Of a stretch of DNA of 64,000 bases, positions 9,402 to 18,274 are shown one piece after another (within the stretch, counting starts at the first letter, position 1; each line of letters opens with the position of its first letter). Both the position numbers and the translations under genes were made by a program. This DNA is from CAVXHQ01 sp963761735 (GTDB lineage: Bacteria; Pseudomonadota; Alphaproteobacteria; Rhodobacterales; Rhodobacteraceae), in NCBI GenBank assembly GCA_963761735.1, contig CAVXHQ010000001.1, forward strand, positions 310,001 through 374,000, given 5' to 3'. The notes under the pieces are model-generated. The model was given only the letters and a program-made list of their open reading frames with translations, was not told where the DNA came from and did not search any database.

Positions 9402-9779
9402 CTAGCGCGCGGGCACGCAGGTGAGGGACTGGATCGAGTGGTAGAGGCCCTGAAACGCGCCCACGACCGAGAAGGTGGCTGACAGATCGTCGGCCAGTGT
9501 CAGCATCTGCACCGATGACGGGTTCGAGGTGCTGACCCAGGTGGTAAACCCGTCGCGCTGGATCGGTTTTGCCGTGAAGGCGGTCTGATCGACCCAGCCG
9601 AAGGACGCGGTGCCGTCGGCATTGGCGCGGATGGCGAACCGTTCGTCGTCAGGCGCACATTCCAGCGCGTTGGTGCAGTAGCCACGGGTCTGACAGTCGA
9701 AATTCTGGGCGACGGCGGCGGTGCCCAACAAGGTCAGCGCGACGGCAAAAGCAGATACGGAGGATCTGTGGACGGTCAT
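9402..9779 (-). CDS. Small exported four-cysteine protein inside the liv operon (second of two)
   Basis: I do not recognise this 125-residue protein. Residues 1-24 form a clear Sec signal peptide ending AVAQ, giving a mature protein of about 100 residues destined for the periplasm. Mature cysteines fall at 29, 35, 41 and 121, a cluster at the N terminus and one near the C terminus, which suits two disulfides. Its start overlaps the stop of the upstream small gene by 4 bp, and it lies 13 bp before livH. Its position suggests co-expression with the transporter; an accessory role in the periplasm is only inference. Confidence 0.75.
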   Translation of the reverse strand: MTVHRSSVSAFAVALTLLGTAAVAQNFDCQTRGYCTNALECAPDDERFAIRANADGTASFGWVDQTAFTAKPIQRDGFTTWVSTSNPSSVQMLTLADDLSATFSVVGAFQGLYHSIQSLTCVPAR

Positions 9780-10060
9780 TGCGATACCTCACAGGTGAGA
9801 AAAAAGAGACCGGTCCCGGCGATCCCGGCGGTGTCCTCGAGCAGCAGCGTCATGTCGAGCGGATCGGTGTCCGGCACGGGCGCCAGGGTCTGGCGGCGGG
9901 TGCCGGCCTGCCAGACGTAGGGGCCGGTTGCGCAGACCGCACCGCATTTGCCGGCATGATTTCGGCAATCGGGGGCGCGCATCGGTGCTGCCGCGAAGGC
10001 CGGAACCGCGGTCAGAACGACACCGAATTGTGCGAGTACCGGACAACCGACCACCCTCAT
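9776..10060 (-). CDS. Small exported four-cysteine protein inside the liv operon (first of two)
   Basis: This 94-residue protein of unknown function has an N-terminal signal-like hydrophobic stretch ending near PAFAAAP (about residue 24). The mature part has cysteines at 32, 39, 43 and 90, the same three-near-the-start plus one-near-the-end pattern as its downstream neighbour. The sequences are otherwise not obviously similar. Its start overlaps the livF stop (ATGA at 10057-10060) and its stop overlaps the next start, so it should be translated in step with livF. Confidence 0.7.
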   Translation of the reverse strand: MRVVGCPVLAQFGVVLTAVPAFAAAPMRAPDCRNHAGKCGAVCATGPYVWQAGTRRQTLAPVPDTDPLDMTLLLEDTAGIAGTGLFFLTCEVSQ

Positions 10061-10884
10061 CCTCCCAGAAACGTGCGTCGCACGTCCGGATCGTTCAGCA
10101 ATTCCTCGCCCGAGCCCGTGTGCGCATTCGCGCCCTGTACAAGGACATAGCCGACGTCGGCTATGTCGAGGGCCTGTTTGGCGTTCTGTTCCACCATCAG
10201 GATGGTGATGCCTGCGCGCGCCACCTCGATGATCCGGTCGAAGAGCTCATCCATCACGATCGGCGAGACCCCGGCGGTCGGCTCGTCGAGCATCAGGACG
10301 CGTGGCTGTGTCATCAGCGCGCGGCCCACGGCAACTTGCTGGCGCTGACCGCCGGACAACTCACCCGCGTTCTGACGGCGTTTGTCGCGCAGGATCGGGA
10401 ACAGGTCATAGACCTGCTCCATCGTCGCGGCGATATCGTCGCGGCGCAGGAACGCGCCCATTTCAAGGTTCTCGGCAACGGTCATGGACGGGAAGATATT
10501 CGAGGTCTGCGGCACGAAGGCCATGCCTTTGGCGACGCGGTCCTGCGGCGACAGGGCGGTGATATCCTCGCCGTCGATGCGGATGGCCCCGGACCGCAGG
10601 TTCAGCATCCCGAACACCGCCTTCATTGCCGTCGATTTGCCCGCGCCATTCGGGCCGACGATCACGGCGATCTGGCCTTTGTCGACGGAGACAGTGCAGT
10701 CGTGCAGGATATCGGCGCCCTTGCCGTAGCCGCCGGTCATGTTTTCGCCGATCAGGAACGGACCGCCCGGAGCAGGGGTGGCCTTGCCGCTGCGGGTCAC
10801 CGGATCCGAGGTGCTTTTGCTCGGTTTGCCCAGCGAGATGTCGCGGTTGCCGCGACCGCCCCGATAGGAATTGTCGTCGTTCAT
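10057..10884 (-). CDS. livF: ABC transporter ATP-binding protein LivF
   Basis: This 275-residue ATPase has Walker A GPNGAGKST at residues 77-85, the ABC signature LSGGQRQQ, Walker B RVLMLDEPTAG and the switch His in MVEQN-type context. The LivF branch is indicated by the MVEQNAKQALDIADVGYVL ending. An N-terminal extension of about 45 low-complexity residues precedes the ATPase fold; an internal ATG (MTGGYGKG) is an alternative start. It overlaps livG by 4 bp upstream and the small exported gene by 4 bp downstream. Confidence 0.94.
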   Translation of the reverse strand: MNDDNSYRGGRGNRDISLGKPSKSTSDPVTRSGKATPAPGGPFLIGENMTGGYGKGADILHDCTVSVDKGQIAVIVGPNGAGKSTAMKAVFGMLNLRSGAIRIDGEDITALSPQDRVAKGMAFVPQTSNIFPSMTVAENLEMGAFLRRDDIAATMEQVYDLFPILRDKRRQNAGELSGGQRQQVAVGRALMTQPRVLMLDEPTAGVSPIVMDELFDRIIEVARAGITILMVEQNAKQALDIADVGYVLVQGANAHTGSGEELLNDPDVRRTFLGG

Positions 10885-11657
10885 GCGCTGGCCTTGTTTT
10901 TCAGACCGGTGCCAAGATAGGCCTCGATGACCGCCTCGTTGCGCATGATCTCATCCGCCGAGCCTTTTGCCAGGACGCGGCCCTCGGCCATCACGATCAC
11001 CGGATCGCAGAGTTTCTTGATGAAATCCATGTCGTGTTCGATCACGCAGAAGGTATAGCCGCGCTCCTCGTTCAGACGGATGATCGCGTCGGCGATAGTC
11101 ATCAGCAGGGTGCGGTTCACCCCCGCGCCGACCTCGTCGAGGAACACGATCCGCGCGTCGACCATCATCGTGCGGCCCAGTTCGAGCAGCTTTTTCTGAC
11201 CGCCGGAGAGGTTCCCGGCCTTTTCGTCGCGCAGATGCGACACCGTCAGAAATTCCAGCACCTCATCGGCCTGATCGCGCAAGCGGCGTTCTTCGGCGCG
11301 GATCCTGCCACGGCCGAACCACGCCGACATCAGGCCCTCGCCAGACTGCGCGGCGGGCACCATCATCAGGTTTTCGCGCACCGTCATGGATGAAAACTCA
11401 TGGGCGATCTGGAAGGTCCGCAAAAGCCCTTTGTGAAACAACTCGTGCGGGGTGAGGCCGGTGATATCGTCACCCGCCATCGTAACGCGCCCCGAAGTGG
11501 GTTTAAGTCTGCCTGCTATCACATTGAAAAGGGTGGTTTTTCCCGCGCCATTCGGACCGATCAGCCCGGTAATGGAGCCTTTTTCGATGGTCAGCGTCGA
11601 TCCGTCGACGGCATGGAAACCGCCAAAATGCTTGTGAAGGTCATGGACCTCGATCAT
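10881..11657 (-). CDS. livG: ABC transporter ATP-binding protein LivG
   Basis: This is a 258-residue ATPase of the LivG branch: Walker A GPNGAGKTT at 34-42, signature NLSGGQKKLLELGR, Walker B VFLDEVGAGVN, and the C-terminal CVIEHDMDFI motif. The ATG at 11657 was chosen over the upstream in-frame start because a strong gggggaag ribosome site sits just before it and homologues begin at this strand. It heads the livG-livF-small-small-livH-livM run; livK lies about 100 bp upstream on the same strand. Confidence 0.94.
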   Translation of the reverse strand: MIEVHDLHKHFGGFHAVDGSTLTIEKGSITGLIGPNGAGKTTLFNVIAGRLKPTSGRVTMAGDDITGLTPHELFHKGLLRTFQIAHEFSSMTVRENLMMVPAAQSGEGLMSAWFGRGRIRAEERRLRDQADEVLEFLTVSHLRDEKAGNLSGGQKKLLELGRTMMVDARIVFLDEVGAGVNRTLLMTIADAIIRLNEERGYTFCVIEHDMDFIKKLCDPVIVMAEGRVLAKGSADEIMRNEAVIEAYLGTGLKNKASA

Positions 11658-11759
11658 TGCGTCTATCTTCCCCCGTCGGTGCCGATTATTCGGCGATGCC
11701 CGTATTTTACGGTGCATTCTTAAGGTAAAGGGCGGCTCCGGAGAGCCGCCCTCGTCAGA

Positions 11760-12953
11760 TCAGCGGAAGCGGACCGTGTTGATCGCGCCGTCGCCGATTT
11801 CGATTTCACGGTAATTTCCGGCGCTTTCGCCCGGTCCGATAAGTTCGACAGCCGTCGCGCCGACATAATCGATATCGGTGCCCGCGGCGATCAGCTCGAG
11901 AGCCTTGCCGAGTTCACCGGGCAGGATCGGCTCGCCAGGCGCATTCGCAAGGTCCATGACCATCGGCGCGTAATCGGCGGAGGCTGTCGACCCGGCAGCG
12001 GCCATGGCCAGCATCATCAGCGCGGCTGCGTCATAGCTTTCGGGGGAAAACGCCCCGGTGCCGTCGAATCCGGCTTCTTCGGCCAAGGCGACGAAGATTT
12101 CGGCGCCTTCGCTGTCGGTGCCCGGGAACTGGCCGAATGAGCCGTCGAGGCCGGAGCCGATGTCGTCGACGAGTTGCTGGCCGACCATGCCGTCGGGCAG
12201 AACGAAGGTATCGAAGGCGCCGGTGTCGAGGGCGTTCTGGATGATGCCCTTACCGCCCTGATCGGTATAGCCGGCGACGACGAGAACTTCGCCACCCGCG
12301 GAGGCGAGGGCTGCCACTTCGGCGGAATAGTCGCCTTTGCCGTCCTCATGCGCTGCGGAAATCGTCACCGTGCCGCCCGCGTCTTCGAAGGCCGCCTGAA
12401 ACGCGTCGGCCAGGCCCTTGCCGTAGTCGTTGTTGGTATAGGTCAGCGCCACTTCGGTGATGCCGCGATCCACGAGGATCTCGGTCATGACAACGCCCTG
12501 ACGCGCGTCCGAGGGGGCGGTGCGGAAGAACAGGTCGTCGTCGTCGGCGTCCGACAGGCCGGGCGAGGTGGCCGAGGGCGAGATCATCGCGATGCCGTTG
12601 GGACGCGCGACGTTTTGCAGGATCGCGCCGGTGACGCCGGAACAATCGGCGCCCATGATACCTGCGATACCCTCGGCAACGAGGCCTTCGGCAGCGGCCG
12701 TCGCGGCGGCGGCGTCGATGCAGGTGCTGTCGGCGCGCACGGCCGTCACGGTGCGTCCGTCCATGAACATGCCGGTGGCGTTCATCTCGGCGATGGCCAG
12801 CTCGGCGCCGGCACCCATGGCCGGCGTGATCGATTCGAGCGGTCCGGTAAACCCGAGGATGATGCCGATCTTGACGTCGCCGTCATGCGCGTCGGCAAAG
12901 GCCGCTCCGGCAACGAGGGCACTGGCCGCGGTGGCCATAAGCAGGTTTTTCAT
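11760..12953 (-). CDS. livK: ABC transporter substrate-binding protein LivK-like
   Basis: This 397-residue periplasmic binding protein has a Sec signal peptide in the first 20 or so residues (ending AAFADA). The Leu/Ile/Val-binding fold follows: DVKIGIILGFTGPLES near the start, then AVRADSTC, GIMGADCSGVT and LTYTNNDYGKGLADAF. The ATG at 12953 is preferred because it gives the signal peptide; the longer frame upstream has no such feature. It is the ligand receptor for the adjacent LivFGHM complex. The ligand is not deducible, but type-1 binding proteins of this kind take hydrophobic amino acids or amides. Confidence 0.93.
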   Translation of the reverse strand: MKNLLMATAASALVAGAAFADAHDGDVKIGIILGFTGPLESITPAMGAGAELAIAEMNATGMFMDGRTVTAVRADSTCIDAAAATAAAEGLVAEGIAGIMGADCSGVTGAILQNVARPNGIAMISPSATSPGLSDADDDDLFFRTAPSDARQGVVMTEILVDRGITEVALTYTNNDYGKGLADAFQAAFEDAGGTVTISAAHEDGKGDYSAEVAALASAGGEVLVVAGYTDQGGKGIIQNALDTGAFDTFVLPDGMVGQQLVDDIGSGLDGSFGQFPGTDSEGAEIFVALAEEAGFDGTGAFSPESYDAAALMMLAMAAAGSTASADYAPMVMDLANAPGEPILPGELGKALELIAAGTDIDYVGATAVELIGPGESAGNYREIEIGDGAINTVRFR

Positions 12954-13131
12954 CGTGTCACTCCCAATAGTTAATTTTTTCCTGACGCAGAGCCTAGTCA
13001 GCGCCCTGTCGAAAGAAAAGCGGTTTGCAGCGCCGGTTTCCCCGCGTTTCTGCGCAAATGCAGGCAAATGGACCGTAATGTTTCCGAATTCGATTGCATT
13101 CGGTCTTCGCGGGCGCGTGGCCCGTCGCACC

Positions 13132-14154
13132 TCAGACCGACAGACGCGTCCCGTGACTGCCGCGTTCGCGGTAGGGGGTGGTATCGTAATGCGCGCGGTA
13201 GCATTTGGAAAAATGCGACGGCGAGGCGAAACCGCAGGCCAGTGCGACATTGATGACGCTCATATCGGTTTGCATCAGCAGGTTGCGCGCCCGGCCAAGG
13301 CGCAGCTCCATATAATAGCGTTTGGGCGAGCGGTTGAGGTAACGCCGGAACAGCCGCTCGAGCTGGCGGGTGGACATGCCGACGTCGCGGGCAAGGATGC
13401 TTGGCGAAATCGGGTCCTCGATGGCCTGTTCCATGCGCTGTATTACGCGGGACAGTTTTGGATGCCGTACGCCGATGCGGGACGGGATCGACAGCCGCTG
13501 GGTGTCCTGATCGGTGCGGATCGACGAATAGATCATCTGATCGGCGACCGCATTGGCCAGCTCTTCGCCGTGGTGGTCGGCGATGAGTTTCAGCATAAGA
13601 TCGATCGACGCGGTGCCGCCCGCGGTGGTGATGCGCGGCCCATCGACCACAAAGACCGATCTGGTGAGTGTCACCTCCTCGAATTCCTCGACGAAACTGT
13701 CCTGATTTTCCCAGTGAATCGTGGCACGCCGCCCGTCGAGCAGACCCGCGCGCGCCAGCGTATAGGCCGCCGTACACAGGCCTGCCGTGATCACGCCGCG
13801 CCGCGCCTCGCGCCGGACCCAGTTGAGAATGCGTTTCGTCGTCGCCGCCTGCACGTCCATGCCGCCGCACAGCACAAGGATATCGTCACGTTTCAACTCG
13901 TCGAGGCCGATGTCGACCTGAAAGGTCGTGCCCGCCGAACAGCTGACCGTTTCACCGGATTCCCCGGCAAGCAACCAAGTATAGAGCGTGTCGCCGGACA
14001 TGCGGTTTGCAATGCGCAAGGCGTCGATGGCCGAGGCAAAGGACAGCAACGAAAAGCTGTCCAGCAGCCCGAACACGAACCGGCGCGGGACTGCGTCGGG
14101 TGTCGGGGCGCTGATATCGGGGGCGCTGGCAAGTCGTGCAGGTCGGGTGTCCAC
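13132..14154 (-). CDS. GlxA-family AraC-type transcriptional regulator
   Basis: The N-terminal half is a DJ-1/PfpI-like amidotransferase-fold domain (RRFVFGLLDSFSLLSFASAIDALRIAN through TAGLCTAAYTLARAGLLDGRRAT). The C-terminal half is an AraC/XylS double helix-turn-helix (ILARDVGMSTRQLERLFRRY, then VALACGFASPSHFSKCYRAHY). Proteins of this layout include regulators of betaine, carnitine and arginine use. The GTG at 14154 is proposed because ggaaaa lies 7 bases upstream; an ATG at 14238 in the same frame would add 28 residues. It lies upstream of livK on the same strand with a 180-bp gap, so it may control the transporter, which is unproven. Confidence 0.88.
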   Translation of the reverse strand: MDTRPARLASAPDISAPTPDAVPRRFVFGLLDSFSLLSFASAIDALRIANRMSGDTLYTWLLAGESGETVSCSAGTTFQVDIGLDELKRDDILVLCGGMDVQAATTKRILNWVRREARRGVITAGLCTAAYTLARAGLLDGRRATIHWENQDSFVEEFEEVTLTRSVFVVDGPRITTAGGTASIDLMLKLIADHHGEELANAVADQMIYSSIRTDQDTQRLSIPSRIGVRHPKLSRVIQRMEQAIEDPISPSILARDVGMSTRQLERLFRRYLNRSPKRYYMELRLGRARNLLMQTDMSVINVALACGFASPSHFSKCYRAHYDTTPYRERGSHGTRLSV

Positions 14155-14500
14155 GGGTAATTTTCCACGGGCGTTAACGGGCCTAACGATTGGCCAATGC
14201 GATCTCACCAGTTTTGCAGGGGCGGGACAAGGCCCCATGATCGCGGTGCGGACAGCATCGCAGTTAACCCGGACGACCGTCGCGGAGGTCGCGCGTCCCG
14301 TGCCGGAAAGGCCGGGCCGGCGCGAAAATGCGGCATTTGGTGGCGGCTTTGGTGTTGGCCCCGGCGGGGCGTCCCGTTATACGATGCGCCAGCCTCCGCA
14401 GGAGGCGCCGATAAAGACGACGCATAATGTAACGACCGGTCGCCGATGCGGCGGCATACGACAAAATCGGCCCACCGGGCCGAAGGAACGGAGCAGGACG
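14155..14500. other. Intergenic region between the GlxA-type regulator and the DAHP synthase
   Basis: This 346-bp divergent gap should hold the promoters of both genes. Visible structure is limited to a 6-3-6 inverted repeat gcctccgcaggaggc at 14392-14406 and a gttaac pair near 14173. I see no convincing small gene or classical leader peptide. Confidence 0.5.
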
Positions 14501-15871
14501 ATGACGGAGTGGCGCAAGAGCGACTGGAGAACGAAGCCCAAAATCCAGATGCCCGCATATACCGATGCGGACAAGCTGGCAGCCACGGAGGCGCGTCTTG
14601 CCACCTATCCGCCGCTTATATTCGCCGGCGAGGCGCGCAAGCTGCGCACCGAACTGGCGCGTGTGTCGCGCGGCGAGGCGTTCCTGTTGCAGGGCGGCGA
14701 TTGCGCCGAGAGCTTTGCCGAATTCGGCGCCGACGGCATCCGCGACACCTTCAAGGTATTGCTTCAGATGGCGATGGTGCTGACCTTCGGGGCCAAGGTG
14801 CCGGTGGTGAAGGTGGGCCGCATGGCGGGCCAGTTCGCCAAGCCGCGCTCGGCGGATACCGAAACCCAGGGTGGTGTCGAACTGCCGAGCTATCGCGGCG
14901 ACATCATCAACGGGTTCGATTTCGACGAGACATCCCGCGTGCCGGACCCGGACCGCATGTTGCAGGCCTATCTGCAATCGGCGGCGACGCTGAACCTGCT
15001 GCGCGCCTTTTCGACGGGCGGTTTTGCCGATATCCACCGCGTCCACGCCTGGACCCTTGGGTTCGCCGACATCGAAGGCGTGCAGAAATACAAGGACATG
15101 GCCGACCGGATTTCCGACACGCTCGATTTCCTGACGGCGGCGGGTGTCACCTCCGATACCTCGCACGATCTGGGGCAGGTCGATTTCTATACCTCGCACG
15201 AGGCCCTGCTGCTGGAATACGAAGAGGCGCTGACCCGCGTCGACAGTACCTCCGGCAAATGGGTCGCGGGATCGGGCCACATGATCTGGATCGGCGACCG
15301 CACCCGTCAGCCTGACGGCGCGCACGTCGAATTCTGCAAGGGCGTGCAGAACCCCATCGGCCTCAAATGCGGGCCGTCGATGACGTCGGGGCATCTGAAA
15401 TCGCTGATGTCGACGCTGAATCCGAAAAACGAGGCCGGACGTCTGACACTGATCGCGCGGTTCGGCGCCGGAAGCGTCGGAGAGCATCTGCCACGTCTGA
15501 TCAAGGCAGTGCAGGAAGAGGGTGCGAACGTCGTGTGGACCTGTGACGCGATGCACGGCAACACGATCAAATCGACCAGCGGCTACAAGACGCGGCCTTT
15601 CGAAAGCGTGCTGCGCGAAGTGCGTGAATTCTTTGCGGTACACAACGACGAAAACACGATCCCCGGCGGCGTGCATTTCGAGATGACGGGCGCCGATGTC
15701 ACCGAATGCACCGGCGGCGTGCGCGCGGTCACAGACGAGGACCTCGGCTCGCGCTATCACACGGCCTGCGATCCACGTCTGAACGCCTCGCAATCGCTGG
15801 AGCTGGCGTTTCTGGTGTCCGAAGAACTGTCCGCGCGCCGCGCCCGGATGCAGAAGGCCGAGGCCGTCTGA
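14501..15871 (+). CDS. 3-deoxy-7-phosphoheptulonate synthase, class II
   Basis: The enzyme condenses phosphoenolpyruvate with erythrose 4-phosphate, the first step of the shikimate pathway. At 456 residues it matches the plant/mycobacterial (class II) type rather than the short AroFGH type. Family stretches are clear: FAGEARKLRTELARVSRGEAFLLQGGDCAESF near residues 40-71, the metal/PEP regions KVGRMAGQFAKPRS and WTCDAMHGNT, and HFEMTGADVTECTGG. The ATG at 14501 begins MTEWRKSDW, as in related proteins. The stop is followed within 35 bp by a duplicated terminator. Confidence 0.95.
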   Translation: MTEWRKSDWRTKPKIQMPAYTDADKLAATEARLATYPPLIFAGEARKLRTELARVSRGEAFLLQGGDCAESFAEFGADGIRDTFKVLLQMAMVLTFGAKVPVVKVGRMAGQFAKPRSADTETQGGVELPSYRGDIINGFDFDETSRVPDPDRMLQAYLQSAATLNLLRAFSTGGFADIHRVHAWTLGFADIEGVQKYKDMADRISDTLDFLTAAGVTSDTSHDLGQVDFYTSHEALLLEYEEALTRVDSTSGKWVAGSGHMIWIGDRTRQPDGAHVEFCKGVQNPIGLKCGPSMTSGHLKSLMSTLNPKNEAGRLTLIARFGAGSVGEHLPRLIKAVQEEGANVVWTCDAMHGNTIKSTSGYKTRPFESVLREVREFFAVHNDENTIPGGVHFEMTGADVTECTGGVRAVTDEDLGSRYHTACDPRLNASQSLELAFLVSEELSARRARMQKAEAV

Positions 15872-15901
15872 CCCGGTCCTGACGGCTCAAAAATGCACAG
15901 G

Positions 15902-15989
15902 ACGGCCCGCGCGATGCGGGCCGTTTTTTTTCGGATGGCGCCCGTCGAACGGGACGTTTTTTTTCGGATGGCGCCCGTCGAACGGGACG
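15902..15989 (+). terminator. Tandemly duplicated intrinsic terminator after the DAHP synthase gene
   Basis: A 9-bp stem (acggcccgc / gcgggccgt, loop gcgat, 15902-15924) runs into eight T residues. The 33-bp block starting with that T run (15924-15956: eight T, then cggatggc..., containing a cccgt-cga-acggg hairpin) is repeated exactly at 15957-15989. The duplication therefore supplies a second hairpin followed by its own eight-T tract. Confidence 0.85.
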
Positions 15990-16014
15990 TCGGTTTGCGC
16001 GCCGCTTTTTGGCG

Positions 16015-16992
16015 TCAGCCGTTCGACACGACAAGGCTCAGCGCGGGACGCTGTGCCGCGCCGGTGGCACTGGCGATGGACGTCTTTCCGGAGCCGTGAA
16101 CCACCTCGAACCGTTTATATGCCCGCTCTGCCGCGACCGGTGGGGTGCCGCCGGTCGCGCGACGTTCCATCGTGCGCGCGACCGGGGGTTCGGTCCGCAC
16201 GCTGCGCGACGAGACCGGGCGCAGAACTGTGGGGGCCGGGATCACGTCGATGCGCGGCGCGCGCGTATCGGGGATGTCGAACCGCACGGCGGCCTGACGG
16301 GGCAGGGGCGCATCGGTGACCAGAACCGCCAGCGCCCGGGTGATCTGGCCCGAGCCATCGTCCAGCGGCAGGATCAGCAAGCTGCCCGGAATGCCCGCGC
16401 GCAGCAGACGGCGCGGCGTCGTCAGCGGTATCTGCACGATGGCCGGTCCGGCAAAGGCCAATTCGATATGCGCGCCCAGCATGCGCCGGGCCGCGGGGGC
16501 GAAAAACACGCTCAGCGGCATGCCGCGCGGGTCCATGCCGCAGGCCTGCCCGACGAGCTGGCCCGCAACCCGGATGCGCGCGATGCCCGGGGACACCCGC
16601 TCGAGGATCATCGTCGCGGGCAGGGCGTCGGCGATGGCATCGGGGTCGATGTCGCTGCGCCGGGGCACCCATGCGGTACTGCGGGCGGCGTGCCAATAGG
16701 CCTCGACGGCGGCAAACACCTCTGGCCCGATGTGGGCGGGCGTCAGCCGGTCTGCGGCGGATGCGGCACGGCGACCGACACCGAGCGGGCGGCGACGCGA
16801 GGCCCGGTTGGCGAGCTGTTCCGGCGCGGCGCCGCGCAGGTCGGATGCGCGGATATCGACGCAGGGGACCTGTGCCGTGTCGGCGTCGCCGGTGGCGCTG
16901 CCTGCCGATGTCGTCGGTGTCGCACCGACCGACGTGGTGCGAGACGCGGTGCCGGTGCGGACGTCGGTCGATGTGGGGGCCTCGGGGGTCAT
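16015..16992 (-). CDS. PAS_5-type PAS domain protein
   Basis: This 325-residue protein has a central domain of the PAS_5 type common in Rhodobacteraceae and Rhizobiales: AYWHAARSTAWVPRRSDIDPDAIADALPATMILERVSPGIARIRVAGQ and RGMPLSVFFAPAAR are its hallmark strands. The N-terminal 60 residues and the C-terminal 90 are rich in Ala, Thr, Pro and Arg and probably disordered. The ATG at 16992 has gagga 8 bases upstream and is preferred over an ATG 39 bases earlier. No output domain is visible; a sensory or adaptor role is inferred from the family only. It converges on the DAHP synthase gene. Confidence 0.82.
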   Translation of the reverse strand: MTPEAPTSTDVRTGTASRTTSVGATPTTSAGSATGDADTAQVPCVDIRASDLRGAAPEQLANRASRRRPLGVGRRAASAADRLTPAHIGPEVFAAVEAYWHAARSTAWVPRRSDIDPDAIADALPATMILERVSPGIARIRVAGQLVGQACGMDPRGMPLSVFFAPAARRMLGAHIELAFAGPAIVQIPLTTPRRLLRAGIPGSLLILPLDDGSGQITRALAVLVTDAPLPRQAAVRFDIPDTRAPRIDVIPAPTVLRPVSSRSVRTEPPVARTMERRATGGTPPVAAERAYKRFEVVHGSGKTSIASATGAAQRPALSLVVSNG

Positions 16993-17593
16993 GGCTCGGT
17001 CCTCGTGATGTTGTGACGGTTGTGGAACCATCGGCTTATTTCGGGCCGCACGGCGGGCCGGAAGAGTGTGCCGACCGCCCCGTCTGGCTTTTGCCCATCT
17101 GACTTTCAGGCGATCTGACTTCTTGGCCGGTCTGTCTTTCTGGCCGGTCTGCCTTTCTGGCGGTCTTTCTGGCGGTCTGGCTCATTGAACGTCTGTCGGA
17201 TCGGTCGGATTGGCGGGGCAGGGTGGTTTACGATTTGTTAATACATCATCGTTTTACACCAGTCGTTTCAAATTTTCGCTGTTTGTCTGATACATCGGTT
17301 AACGGCCCGCCGGACAAGATCCCGGAACGGAACCGTGCGACCGCAGCCTGCACCGGACTTTCGCGCAGTCCTTGCTGCCCGTCAGAATAGGAAACCGATT
17401 GGAAAGCAGTGGAGATGCACACTGGCCGCGCGGATCCCTGACACCCATTCGGATCCGTCATTTTGTCATCCGGCGAAAAACAGGCGAACGGGTCCCGGCG
17501 ATACGGCGGCCTGCATCTGCGCCTGTTGCATCGGGCCTTGCGCCCGGGGCATCAATGAATGAGATGCGCGTCTGAAACCGGAATGTGGAAACG
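16993..17593. other. Gene-poor gap upstream of gmk with short imperfect repeats
   Basis: About 600 bp without a convincing gene. At roughly 17120-17182 there are four imperfect copies of a unit like ttctggccggtctg, the last two shortened to ttctggcggtct. Downstream the sequence becomes more AT-rich (17225-17280), with several gtttac/cgttt words, and is the likely promoter region for gmk or for the divergent PAS gene. Short open frames here have neither good starts nor protein-like composition. Confidence 0.5.
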
Positions 17594-18274
17594 ATGGCAA
17601 AACCGACACCGCCGGACCGTCGCGGTCTCTTGATCATCCTGTCCTCGCCCTCGGGGGCCGGAAAATCGACGCTTGCCCGGGCGCTGCGGCAATGGGATGC
17701 GACGTTGCAATTCTCGGTCTCTGCCACGACGCGGCCCCCGCGCGCCGGCGAGGTCGACGGCGAGGATTACTTCTTCGTGAACGAGGCGACGTTTCGTGGC
17801 TGGGTCGACGACGACGAGATGCTGGAACACGCGCGGGTGTTCGGAAATTATTATGGCTCTCCCAGGGGACCGGTGGAAACGGCGATTTCGGCGGGGCGCG
17901 ACGTGCTGTTCGACGTCGACTGGCAAGGCGCGCAACAGATCGGCAATTCCGCGCTGAACGATCATGTGCTGTCGATCTTTATCCTGCCGCCGTCGATCAC
18001 CGAATTGCGCCGCCGCCTCGTCAGCCGGGCGCAGGACAGCACGGAGGTGATCGCGGGTCGGATGGCCAAGAGCTGGGACGAGATCAGCCATTGGGGCGGC
18101 TACGACTACGTGCTGATCAACGACGATCTGGCGCAAACCGAAGCGCGCCTGAAGAAAATCATCGCCAGCGAGCGTCTGCGCCGGTCGCAGCAGCCCGATC
18201 TGGTCAACCACGTGCGCCGGTTGCAGCGCGAATTCGAAGGGCTGGCGGACGCCGCCCCGGGGAGGGACGAATGA
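17594..18274 (+). CDS. gmk: Guanylate kinase
   Basis: The enzyme phosphorylates GMP to GDP. The P-loop SSPSGAGKST sits about 17-26 residues from the proposed ATG. The GMP-binding region includes SATTRPPRAGEVDGEDYFFV and the lid/base region FDVDWQGAQQ. The ATG at 17594 starts MAKPTPPDRRGLLIIL; a GTG three codons upstream at 17585 is an alternative. The stop overlaps the start of the next gene (ATGA at 18271). Confidence 0.96.
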   Translation: MAKPTPPDRRGLLIILSSPSGAGKSTLARALRQWDATLQFSVSATTRPPRAGEVDGEDYFFVNEATFRGWVDDDEMLEHARVFGNYYGSPRGPVETAISAGRDVLFDVDWQGAQQIGNSALNDHVLSIFILPPSITELRRRLVSRAQDSTEVIAGRMAKSWDEISHWGGYDYVLINDDLAQTEARLKKIIASERLRRSQQPDLVNHVRRLQREFEGLADAAPGRDE

